Shown piece by piece: positions 8,455 to 14,911 of a stretch of 25,770 nucleotides of DNA; position 1 is the stretch's first letter; the number at the start of each line of letters is the position of its first letter. The position numbers were made by a program, and so were the translations under genes. Origin of the DNA: an uncultured Bacteroidota bacterium. Lineage in GTDB: Bacteria; Bacteroidota; Bacteroidia; 2-12-FULL-35-15. Location of the stretch: positions 1 through 25,770 of the forward strand of contig CAIRRW010000155.1 of NCBI GenBank assembly GCA_903881065.1. The letters run 5' to 3'. The notes beneath the pieces are model-generated. The model saw nothing but the letters and a program-made list of their open reading frames with translations. It made no database searches and was not told the DNA's origin.

Positions 8455-9138
8455 ATGATTATAATAACAGGAATAACAGGTGGAATAGGTAATTATTTAT
8501 TCAACAAATTTTATCAGAATGGTGAAGAAATTATTGGAACCTATTATCAGAACAAACCTGATGGAAGCCAATACAGCAATTGTGTTCAGCTTGACATTAC
8601 TGATAATGATGCTGTGGAATCATTTATAAAAAATGTTTCATCTCAATTAAATAATATTACTCTCATCAACAGTGCGGGCATCACTTATAATTCCTTTGCT
8701 CATAAAGCAGATGTGAACGAATGGACGAAAGTTATTAATGTAAATTTGAATGGAACATTTTATTTAACACGATCCATTTTACCGTTAATGCGTGAACAGA
8801 ATTTCGGCAGAATAATAAATCTTTCATCCATTGTTTCACAAACAGGAGTGCTCGGCACATCCGCGTATGCGGCATCAAAAGCCGGACTTACAGGAATGAT
8901 TAAAAGTATTGCCTTGGAAAACGCTAAGAATTCAATTACCATAAATAATATTAATCTAGGTTATTTTAAAGTAGGAATGATTAATACAGTGTCGCCAGAA
9001 ATGCAAGAAAAGATAAAAGCAAAAATTGCATTAAATGAATTTGGAGACCCTGAGAATATTTTTAACACTATTCAATATATTCGCGAAACGCCTTATTTAA
9101 CAGGTTCTTGTATTGATTTGAATGGAGGAATAGTTTAA
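8455..9138 (+). CDS. Short-chain dehydrogenase/reductase (SDR family oxidoreductase, FabG-like)
   Basis: This 227-aa protein is a classical SDR. It has the nucleotide-binding glycine motif TGITGGIG (residues 5-12), the stabilising NSAG motif (72-75), a catalytic Ser in NLSSIVS (124/125), and the YAASK catalytic pair (Tyr138, Lys142). The C-terminal YLTGSCIDLNGGIV is the usual SDR end (LTGxxxxxDGG type). It should reduce a carbonyl or oxidise an alcohol with NAD(P)H in the cytoplasm. Substrate cannot be inferred: the family includes FabG and many sugar and secondary-metabolism enzymes. It is slightly short for FabG (about 245 aa) and no fatty-acid genes are adjacent. An AGGAAGGGG run at about 8435-8443 may serve as ribosome binding site. 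Confidence 0.92.
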   Translation: MIIITGITGGIGNYLFNKFYQNGEEIIGTYYQNKPDGSQYSNCVQLDITDNDAVESFIKNVSSQLNNITLINSAGITYNSFAHKADVNEWTKVINVNLNGTFYLTRSILPLMREQNFGRIINLSSIVSQTGVLGTSAYAASKAGLTGMIKSIALENAKNSITINNINLGYFKVGMINTVSPEMQEKIKAKIALNEFGDPENIFNTIQYIRETPYLTGSCIDLNGGIV

Positions 9139-9316
9139 TAATGAATATCAATTCCAATATTTCATTTTACAAAAAAATATTTTCAAAGTTTTATCGACAG
9201 TTTTATTTACTTGATAGGCTTTATATTTATTTGTATATTTAGTTTACTTGCATAACAATTTATTATTATATATTTACATTGAAATAATTTAAAAACATAT
9301 TAAAACAGTAGAAATA

Positions 9317-11524
9317 ATGCTACAAGCAGAAACATCAACACTTCAACAGTACCTACAGAAATTTTTTGGATTCGATACATTTAAAGGAGAACAGGAAGCA
9401 ATAATCGCAAGTTTATTAGCAGGGAAAGACACATTCGTAATTATGCCTACTGGTGGAGGGAAGTCATTATGTTATCAATTGCCTGCTTTAGTAAGTGAAG
9501 GAACTGCAATCATCATTTCGCCGCTTATTGCATTAATGAAAAACCAAGTGGATGCATTGCGTAACTTTGGTAATGAAGACGGAATAGCTCATTTTTTAAA
9601 TTCATCATTAACAAAACCTGAAATAGCAAAAGTTAAACAGGATATTAAAGACGGAAAAACAAAATTATTATATGTTGCTCCAGAAAGTTTGACTAAACAA
9701 GAGAATGTTGCTTTCTTCAACGAAATAAAAATCTCCTTCTTCGCAATTGATGAAGCACATTGTATATCAGAATGGGGGCATGATTTCAGACCTGAATACA
9801 GAAGAATACGTACTATAATAGAAGAAATTGGCACTGTACCTATTATTGCTTTAACGGCTACAGCTACCCCTAAAGTACAACAGGATATTCAGAAAAACCT
9901 TGGGATGACTGAAGCCAATGTTTTTAAATCATCCTTTAATCGCGGCAACTTATATTACGAAGTCCGTCCGAAACAAAATGTGATTAAAGAGATTATTAAA
10001 TATGTAAAATCTCAACACGGTAAATCAGGAATTATTTATTGTTTGAGCAGAAAAAAAGTAGAGGAGCTTGCGGAAACACTTCGTGTTAATGGAATAAAAG
10101 CACAACCTTATCACGCAGGATTAGAAGCAAAAGAACGTGCTACCACTCAGGACGCATTCCTGATGGAAGATATTGATGTGATAGTTGCAACCATCGCATT
10201 CGGTATGGGTATTGATAAACCGGATGTTCGTTTTGTTATACATCACGACATTCCAAAATCACTTGAAGGATATTACCAGGAAACAGGCCGCGGAGGAAGA
10301 GATGGCGGAGAAGGCAACTGCGTTACTTTCTACAGTCATGATGATATTGTTAAGCTGGAAAAATTTATGAAAGGAAAACCTGTTGCCGAACAGGAAATTG
10401 GGAAACAGTTATTACACGAAACTGTTTCGTATGCTGAAACATCAAGCTGCAGAAGAAAATTCCTTCTTCATTATTTCGGTGAAGAATTTGATGATACAAA
10501 TTGTGGTGGCATGTGCGACAACTGTCGTAATCCTAAACAAAAGTTTGAAGCTAAAGATGATGTTGAACTTGCGCTTGAAGCAATTGATGACATGAAGGAA
10601 AAGTTCAAAACAAAAGATGTTATTAATGTTTTGTTAGGCACCGTTACTTCTACTGTAAAATCATATAAACATAACGATTTAGAGTGTTTCGGGAAAGGAA
10701 GTGAAGATGATAAAAATGAGAAGTACTGGAATGCTGTTATTCGCGAAATGTTGGTTTCAGGGCTATTATCAAAGGATATTGAGAATTATGGATTATTAAA
10801 AATCACTTCTGAAGGAAGAGCTTTTATAAATAAACCATATTCCATAATGGTTACTAAAGATCACGATTACGAAGGTACCGAAAGTGATGATGATGAAGTA
10901 TCGGGTAGTGGAAACAAAGGTGGTTCGGGAGCTGATGCAATATTATTCAGTGCGCTGAAAGATTTATTAAAACAAACAGCACATAAATTAAAACTGCCTC
11001 CTTATGTTATCTTCCAGGAAGTTTCGTTGGAAGAAATGGCTATTCAATATCCAATTAAAATGGATGAGCTTGTAAATATTACAGGCGTTGGGCAGGGCAA
11101 AGCACAGAAATTCGGAAAACCATTCCTTGATTTAATTTCGAAATATGTTGAGGAAAACGAGATTGACCGACCTATTGACATGGTAGTAAAATCTATTGTC
11201 AATAAATCAGGGTTAAAAGTTTATATCATTCAAAGTATCGACCGTAAGTTACCATTGGATGATATTGCAAATGCAAAAGGATTGAGCCTTGCCGATTTAA
11301 TTACTGAAATTGAAAGTATTGTTTCTTCGGGCACCAAAGTAAATATTGCGTATTACATTAATGATTTATTGGATGCCGACAAACAGCAGGAAGCAATGGC
11401 TTACTTCAAGGAATCACAAAGCGACTCGGTAAAAGAAGCAATGGACGAATTGGGAGAAGATGAATATTCGGAAGATGAAATTCGATTATTGAGAATTAAA
11501 TTTATGAGTGAATTTGGAAATTAA
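9317..11524 (+). CDS. recQ: ATP-dependent DNA helicase RecQ
   Basis: RecQ unwinds DNA 3'-5' in recombination and repair. Helicase motifs are complete: Walker A PTGGGKS (44-50), DEAH box IDEAHCISEWGHDFRP (from residue 144), ALTATATP (178-185), and motif VI QETGRGGRDG (321-330). The zinc-binding domain follows, with C378, C396, C400 and C403. RQC winged-helix residues lie at about 410-520. An HRDC domain spans about 545-625 and contains the ITGVGQGKAQKFG helix-hairpin. At 735 aa it is longer than E. coli RecQ (about 610); the extra C-terminal helical region (about 635-735) looks like the helix-turn-helix extension common in Bacteroidota RecQ. It is transcribed alone and ends at a strong terminator. 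Confidence 0.97.
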   Translation: MLQAETSTLQQYLQKFFGFDTFKGEQEAIIASLLAGKDTFVIMPTGGGKSLCYQLPALVSEGTAIIISPLIALMKNQVDALRNFGNEDGIAHFLNSSLTKPEIAKVKQDIKDGKTKLLYVAPESLTKQENVAFFNEIKISFFAIDEAHCISEWGHDFRPEYRRIRTIIEEIGTVPIIALTATATPKVQQDIQKNLGMTEANVFKSSFNRGNLYYEVRPKQNVIKEIIKYVKSQHGKSGIIYCLSRKKVEELAETLRVNGIKAQPYHAGLEAKERATTQDAFLMEDIDVIVATIAFGMGIDKPDVRFVIHHDIPKSLEGYYQETGRGGRDGGEGNCVTFYSHDDIVKLEKFMKGKPVAEQEIGKQLLHETVSYAETSSCRRKFLLHYFGEEFDDTNCGGMCDNCRNPKQKFEAKDDVELALEAIDDMKEKFKTKDVINVLLGTVTSTVKSYKHNDLECFGKGSEDDKNEKYWNAVIREMLVSGLLSKDIENYGLLKITSEGRAFINKPYSIMVTKDHDYEGTESDDDEVSGSGNKGGSGADAILFSALKDLLKQTAHKLKLPPYVIFQEVSLEEMAIQYPIKMDELVNITGVGQGKAQKFGKPFLDLISKYVEENEIDRPIDMVVKSIVNKSGLKVYIIQSIDRKLPLDDIANAKGLSLADLITEIESIVSSGTKVNIAYYINDLLDADKQQEAMAYFKESQSDSVKEAMDELGEDEYSEDEIRLLRIKFMSEFGN

Positions 11525-11544
11525 TTCTTGAATATATTTTAAAA

Positions 11545-11582
11545 GAAAAAACCTCCTTACTGAAAAGTAGGGAGGTTTTTTT
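11545..11582 (+). terminator. Terminator after recQ
   Basis: An 11-bp stem (11550-11560 with 11567-11577, one G-T pair) and 6-nt loop are followed by a seven-T run, 25 bp past the recQ stop codon. Confidence 0.92.
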
Positions 11583-11654
11583 GTTTGATGAAAAACAAAT
11601 TTCGGTTTCCTTTTTTCCATGTCTTTAATGAGGGGAGGTCGTTATAAGCCTTCA

Positions 11655-11688
11655 TAAAAAAGCCTCGAATTTCTTCGAGGCTTTTTTT
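11655..11688 (-). terminator. Bidirectional terminator after the 253-aa protein gene
   Basis: A perfect 10-bp stem (11660-11669 with 11674-11683) has a 4-nt loop, A run on the left and T run on the right. It serves the minus-strand gene ending at 11745 and backs up the recQ terminator. Confidence 0.88.
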
Positions 11689-11744
11689 GTTCTAAGTTAT
11701 ACAGTTTGTTAACTAATAAACTATGAACGTACAAACTAAGAAAA

Positions 11745-12506
11745 CTAAACTACTGTGTAATCAATAGGTTTACACCATTTAGTCAAGCCGCATTTTTTAG
11801 AGTTGCTGCGCTTGCGGAATTTCATTACTGTACCAAGTACTAATCCGATAACAAGTAATTTAGCTTCCTGCGAATCATCCAAGGCAACCCACGTGATACC
11901 GCCATCTATACTGCTTTGCCAGTTGTAAGTTGCTTTATAATACTTAGCATCTATTTTTACAGCAATACATTGCAATAATGCTTCACACGTTGATTTACCC
12001 GGCACTACAGCTAAATCTTGTTTTTGAGTGGATTTAGCACCTTTTACAACCATTTTTGCACCGGTGATCATTGCCTCTGCATTAGTTTGGCTGTTCCATG
12101 CCAAATTATTTATATACGCAAGTGCTTCTTTAAGGCAACCATATAGGTTTGATTTAGCAGTTTTTTTCTGCGCAGCAGCATCCAGCAGTTTCATTTTGCT
12201 GTTTTTTACTGCTTCATTAAATGCTTTTATGAAACCCTCTAGTGCAGCCATATCTGTAAATGGAGGTGCAAACAGACTACTTACATTTAACGTAAGTGCA
12301 TCAAAAATTGCCTGTGCATTAACTCCAAAATCAGCATCTTTCTGGTTTTTCCTGAACCCCAATTTTCCCTGTATCATAGATGCAGAGCCGGTAGTTACCA
12401 GCACCATAAAGAATTGTTTCCGTTCTTCTTTAATTCTATTACTGCTTTTTATTAAAGCTTTACGCTCTTTGCGAGTCAGGATTCCTCCGGTTTTTCTATA
12501 TTTCAT
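11745..12506 (-). CDS. Unrecognised basic protein with possible fibronectin III-like segment (253 aa)
   Basis: I do not recognise a family. The N-terminus is strongly basic (MKYRKTGGILTRKERKALIK) and has no signal peptide. Residues about 80-150 look helical with Ala/Lys-rich stretches (KLLDAAAQKKTAKSN). Residues about 190-215 (YKATYNWQSSIDGGITWVAL) resemble a fibronectin III or Ig-type strand pattern (Y-x-W-Q-x-S-x-DG-x-W). A short hydrophobic run (LLVIGLVLGTVM, about 219-230) is followed by a basic Cys-containing tail. I chose the minus ORF over the overlapping plus ORF because of this domain-like pattern and because a terminator lies just downstream. It lies 141 bp below a second same-strand accessory gene and the two may form a unit. 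Confidence 0.65.
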   Translation of the reverse strand: MKYRKTGGILTRKERKALIKSSNRIKEERKQFFMVLVTTGSASMIQGKLGFRKNQKDADFGVNAQAIFDALTLNVSSLFAPPFTDMAALEGFIKAFNEAVKNSKMKLLDAAAQKKTAKSNLYGCLKEALAYINNLAWNSQTNAEAMITGAKMVVKGAKSTQKQDLAVVPGKSTCEALLQCIAVKIDAKYYKATYNWQSSIDGGITWVALDDSQEAKLLVIGLVLGTVMKFRKRSNSKKCGLTKWCKPIDYTVV

Positions 12507-12535
12507 TTTTATTATATTTATTAGTTATTTACTTT

Positions 12536-12609
12536 CACCACTAAGTCACTTAGTTCACTAAGTTGTATTAGAATATTTATATTATAAGTATCCTAAATGC
12601 CTTAGTGGT
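12536..12609. repeat. CTTAGTG-type short interspersed repeat
   Basis: ACCACTAAG (12537-12545) is mirrored by CTTAGTGGT (12601-12609), and two more CACTTAG / CACTAAG copies lie between, at about 12548-12562. From general experience, clusters of CTTAGTG/CACTAAG words recur between genes in Bacteroidota genomes. The arms could form an imperfect hairpin between the two minus-strand genes, but there is no T run. Confidence 0.55.
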
Positions 12610-12647
12610 AAAATATTTACACTCATTACTTATAACTAATATCTAAC

Positions 12648-13322
12648 CTATACCTGCGGCAAAGGCAGTTTATATCGTTGGGATATACCGCTGTCAGTTA
12701 CAGTATATTCTTCGTTTTGTTCAATAGGCAATTCTGTTAAAGCATTAATATTCAGCGTGCATGTTTTCTGAAATGTGCTTCGACAATAGTTACCCGACAT
12801 TGTTACAATTGTACCCGACATTGGTACAGTTGTAAGCGAACTTGTTACAGTTGTACCCGACTTTGGTACAGTTGTACCCGACTTTGGTACAACTGTACCC
12901 AACATTGGTACAACTGTACCTGACATTGGTACAACTGTACCCGACATTATTACAACTATACCCGACATTGGTACAACTGTACCCGATTTTGGTACAACTG
13001 TACCCGAACTTGTTACAGTTGTAGCCGACATTATTACAACTGGTTCCGACATTCTTCCCGTTGTACCAAGTTCGCTTACAGTTGTACGAAGCACAATTTT
13101 AATGGTAGCAAAGGCACTGCAATTAACTACAAACAAAAAAATAATTGCCACTGGGAATATGTATTTAATCATACTATTAAAACTCCATTCCTTGATGTTA
13201 TATCCTTTTGTTGGTTTATTGATAGTCTTTGGCTGAAAGCTACTAGTATCAAGTATTGCACTTATTACAACATCGCCTGAAGGTATTCCTTTTTTACCTG
13301 TATTATTTTTCCTGTTTTTCAT
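12648..13322 (-). CDS. Single-pass membrane protein with a 14-unit heptapeptide repeat (224 aa)
   Basis: I do not recognise a family. Residues 1-50 are polar and basic (MKNRKNNTGKKG) and probably cytoplasmic. Residues 51-75 (MIKYIFPVAIIFLFVVNCSAFA) form one transmembrane helix or uncleaved anchor. Residues about 79-176 are 14 consecutive heptads with consensus SGTVVPM, rich in Thr and Val and free of charge in most units. That suggests a beta-stranded stalk or wall-like extension outside the membrane. The last 47 residues are non-repetitive with two Cys (YCRSTFQKTC) and may be a small terminal domain. The DNA repeat unit is exactly 21 bp, so unit gain or loss keeps the frame and could vary the stalk length. 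The plus strand of the array is also open, which is a by-product of the repeat. Confidence 0.6.
   Translation of the reverse strand: MKNRKNNTGKKGIPSGDVVISAILDTSSFQPKTINKPTKGYNIKEWSFNSMIKYIFPVAIIFLFVVNCSAFATIKIVLRTTVSELGTTGRMSEPVVIMSATTVTSSGTVVPKSGTVVPMSGIVVIMSGTVVPMSGTVVPMLGTVVPKSGTTVPKSGTTVTSSLTTVPMSGTIVTMSGNYCRSTFQKTCTLNINALTELPIEQNEEYTVTDSGISQRYKLPLPQV
12793..13086. repeat. 14-copy 21-bp tandem repeat with internal palindrome
   Basis: Fourteen adjoining 21-bp units cover this interval without a gap. The commonest unit is CCCGAC, then ATT, then GGTACAACTGTA; units at the two ends are most diverged. In six units (starting 12856, 12877, 12898, 12919, 12961 and 12982) the unit plus the next CC gives the inverted repeat GGTACA-AC/GT-TGTACC, complete at every position. 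Most other units keep a TACA-NN-TGTA core. Confidence 0.95.
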
Positions 13323-13346
13323 GATAAATCAATTTTTGATTGTTGC

Positions 13347-13362
13347 TTTTACAATTGTAAAA
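13347..13362. promoter_or_regulatory. Perfect 16-bp palindrome upstream of the heptad-repeat gene
   Basis: TTTTACAATTGTAAAA reads the same on both strands and lies 24 bp before the start codon at 13322, a typical place for an operator. Its core TACAATTGTA recurs exactly in the first array unit (12804-12813) and with one or two central changes in most others. Confidence 0.45.
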
Positions 13363-13530
13363 TTACCAGTGATAAACTGTATCAATGGGCATTTACGACA
13401 ATTCCGTATTTATTACGCCAGATTGGGTAATTTGTACTGTAGAGAGTTTAAGCTGTTGGGTGTTTTATAGGAGGTAGCGATTAAAAAACGGTTATAACAA
13501 GGTATTCGGACTGAGGATAGTTTAAACTCT

Positions 13531-13744
13531 TTTGATTCTTCACTTCGCCTGCCTGACGGGCAGATAACTAAAAAAACTCCATTTGTATTAAACATAAAAA
13601 AGAGAGTTTCTTCACTTCGTTCTGAATGACAAAATTGGTAGGACATACAGGGAGGGGGAGGAAGAAGAGGCAAAGCCTCTTCTTCCTTCCCCTCCCCCTA
13701 AAACCATAATTAACCTGTCTTTCCGAATGTAATGAGGAATCTCA
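13531..13744. repeat. Cluster of dispersed Bacteroidota intergenic repeats
   Basis: Three related fragments sit here. One is at 13531-13564 (ATTCTTCACTTCGCCTGCC followed by TGACGGGCAG). A second is at 13603-13630 (TTTCTTCACTTCG then TTCTGAATGACA). The third, in the opposite sense, is at 13715-13744 (GTCTTTCCGAATG then TAATGAGGAATCT). These words form the familiar element that yields spurious HSERSEE peptides when translated. The 86-aa minus ORF across this stretch (13413-13673) contains that signature and is not counted as a gene. Confidence 0.7.
13650..13696. repeat. 22-bp-stem hairpin, purine-rich on one arm
   Basis: Arms 13650-13671 and 13675-13696 pair over 22 bp with a single G-T and a 3-nt AAA loop. 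The left arm is all purine except its last base, the right arm nearly all pyrimidine. There is no T run, so it is not a standard terminator. It lies between copies of the dispersed repeat. The rest of the 13323-13849 gap shows nothing more. Confidence 0.75.
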
Positions 13745-13849
13745 TTATAAAAACAATGTTGTTATTGCCATTTGATGTTCGGTGTGAAACGATGTGTAAA
13801 ACACAATAAATACAAAGTGTTAACCTTATTGAGGAAGCAGAAATATAGT

Positions 13850-14278
13850 TTATTTCCTTTTACGTTTTTTAATACACTTCACTATGTTGAATATCGGTTT
13901 TATGACTTTCAATTTTATCTCCTTTTTAATAATCCTCACTATATTCATTGGCTTTTTCAACTCCAAGTAGGCTTTCAGTCCAACGGGCGAAAAACTTATT
14001 CTGCTTGCATTGTCCATTATCAATTCCAGCGTGGTTTTGCCATACGTATCTATCTTGTCCATATTGGCAATGTATTTATTATGCACCCTGCAAAACAAAC
14101 TAAGCGACAGCGTATGAAACATAAAATCATCCATCGAACAGGGATGGGTGTAAACAATTTTACCAACCATTATCTTTATACCATTGGCACCTGCTGTTAT
14201 AAATACAATATCCATAAACCGGATACATTTAAAATTTCCGTCAGCTGCTCTCGCTTCTATTACATCATATTTTGTCAT
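13850..14278 (-). CDS. Stand-alone LytTR-type DNA-binding regulator (142 aa)
   Basis: Residues about 8-108 fit the LytTR DNA-binding domain. The domain opens with a strand pattern around DGNFKCIRFMDIVFITAGANG and the hallmark helix and strand FCRVHNKYIANMDKIDTYG (62-80) follows. The end, ISFSPVGLKAYLE, matches the usual final strand and helix (IPVSRxxxKxL type). No receiver domain precedes it, so it is a one-domain regulator rather than a normal response regulator. A strongly basic tail (about 115-142, ending KKRKRK) is unusual. It is transcribed away from the surface-protein operon starting at 14912, sharing its control region; regulation of that operon is an inference. The overlapping plus ORF has no recognisable motif and was set aside. 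Confidence 0.78.
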   Translation of the reverse strand: MTKYDVIEARAADGNFKCIRFMDIVFITAGANGIKIMVGKIVYTHPCSMDDFMFHTLSLSLFCRVHNKYIANMDKIDTYGKTTLELIMDNASRISFSPVGLKAYLELKKPMNIVRIIKKEIKLKVIKPIFNIVKCIKKRKRK

Positions 14279-14339
14279 CGCGTTTATTATTAAAATGTTT
14301 TAATCGATAACGAAATTAAAACATATATATTGCTTAAAG

Positions 14340-14460
14340 CCATCAATCCTGCCAATGGCAGGTAATTGGCAGGTGAGTGGTGGTTATTTTATGTGAGCGG
14401 CAAAAATAATTTAACTGATGGACTGATTAGGTGATACCGAAACAAGTTCGGGACAGGTAA
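14340..14460. repeat. GGCAGGT and CCGAA/TTCGG repeat fragments
   Basis: At about 14349-14374 the word GGCAGG occurs in closely spaced copies (CCTGCCAATGGCAGG, then TTGGCAGG). At about 14438-14453 there is CCGAAACAAGTTCGGG, a short inverted repeat. Both resemble recombined pieces of dispersed intergenic repeats. No ORF is convincing in 14279-14480. Confidence 0.45.
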
Positions 14461-14483
14461 TGCTGATGAAATTGGAAATAAAA

Positions 14484-14546
14484 TAGGGAAATGCCTAATG
14501 AAAATAGGGAAATACCTAATTTTTATAATATAGGGAAATGCCTAAT
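14484..14546. promoter_or_regulatory. Three-copy 16-bp palindromic motif, candidate operator array
   Basis: TAGGGAAATGCCTAAT occurs at 14484-14499 and 14531-14546, and with one change (TAGGGAAATACCTAAT) at 14505-14520. Each copy has TAGG-N6-CCTA dyad symmetry, as expected for a dimeric regulator. Start-to-start distances are 21 and 26 bp. The last copy adjoins the -33 box of the promoter at 14546-14576. I found no other copy in the window. Confidence 0.7.
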
Positions 14547-14576
14547 TGACTTTCGCATTTTTGCGGCGTTACTTTG
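14546..14576 (+). promoter_or_regulatory. Promoter facing the short ORF and surface-protein operon
   Basis: TTGAC (14546-14550), an 18-bp spacer and TTACTTTG (14569-14576) form a near-consensus Bacteroidota promoter; the -7 box deviates at its second base. Transcription would start near 14583. A second box, TAAATTTG (14621-14628), is a perfect TAnnTTTG but has no good partner. Confidence 0.5.
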
Positions 14577-14631
14577 CTCCGTCAAATTGGATAGTAAATG
14601 AATAATGTATAAATCATACATAAATTTGTAA

Positions 14632-14820
14632 ATGACAAACTCAAGTATTATATTTGTATTACCAATTCAATATTCTCTAATAATGAATTATATCTCTTTA
14701 CATAAAAATAATTTTATCTCCCCATGTAAAGATGAATCAGAAAATATCTCGGAAAGCGTTAATTATACTGCTAACGAAAGGATGAGACAAGCAGTAAAAG
14801 TTTCAAGACATCTTAAATAA
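14632..14820 (+). CDS. Possible small protein (62 aa or 45 aa), unrecognised
   Basis: A short ORF lies between a promoter and a strong terminator. It starts at 14632, or more plausibly at the internal ATG at 14683, which gives a 45-aa peptide beginning MNYISLHKNNF. Neither start has a clear Shine-Dalgarno sequence. The C-terminal half is polar (SENISESVNYTANERMRQAVKVSRHLK) and likely helical. I do not recognise it. It could be a genuine small protein, a leader peptide for the operon, or an artefact inside a small RNA; the promoter-terminator frame is the main reason to list it. Confidence 0.35.
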   Translation: MTNSSIIFVLPIQYSLIMNYISLHKNNFISPCKDESENISESVNYTANERMRQAVKVSRHLK

Positions 14821-14830
14821 ATCACATTTA

Positions 14831-14865
14831 AAAGCCGCTGATAAACAAGTTCAGCGGCTTTTTTA
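14831..14865 (+). terminator. Terminator between the short ORF and the SprB-repeat gene
   Basis: An 11-bp stem (14831-14841 with 14851-14861) with a 9-nt loop runs into TTTTT. It lies upstream of the 14912 start codon, so transcripts from the promoter at 14546 must read through it, or a weaker promoter closer to 14912 must be used. Confidence 0.88.
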
Positions 14866-14911
14866 TTTTGCGCTTTTCTTTTCCCTTTTATTAACCTTAA
14901 AATCAAATCCA

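Noticed and set aside
12028..12561. 177-aa plus-strand ORF with hydrophobic runs
   Set aside because: Shadow of the 253-aa minus-strand gene, whose start, terminator and strand pattern fit better.
12842..13024. 60-aa plus-strand ORF of QLYPTLV repeats
   Set aside because: It is the opposite strand of the 21-bp array, open only because the repeat length is a multiple of three; it lacks flanking coding sequence.
12793..13086. CRISPR array
   Set aside because: Units are contiguous 21-bp tandem repeats without unique spacers, and no cas genes are present.
13413..13673. 86-aa minus-strand ORF
   Set aside because: It contains the CHSERSEE signature of translated dispersed intergenic repeats and has no domain; treated as repeat DNA.
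13772..14293. 173-aa plus-strand ORF opposite the LytTR gene
   Set aside because: No recognisable motif and rich in Tyr/Phe/His/Cys; the minus frame has a clear LytTR pattern.
14484..14546. Plasmid- or phage-type replication iterons
   Set aside because: Only three copies, no replication initiator gene nearby, and the array adjoins a promoter; an operator is the simpler reading.
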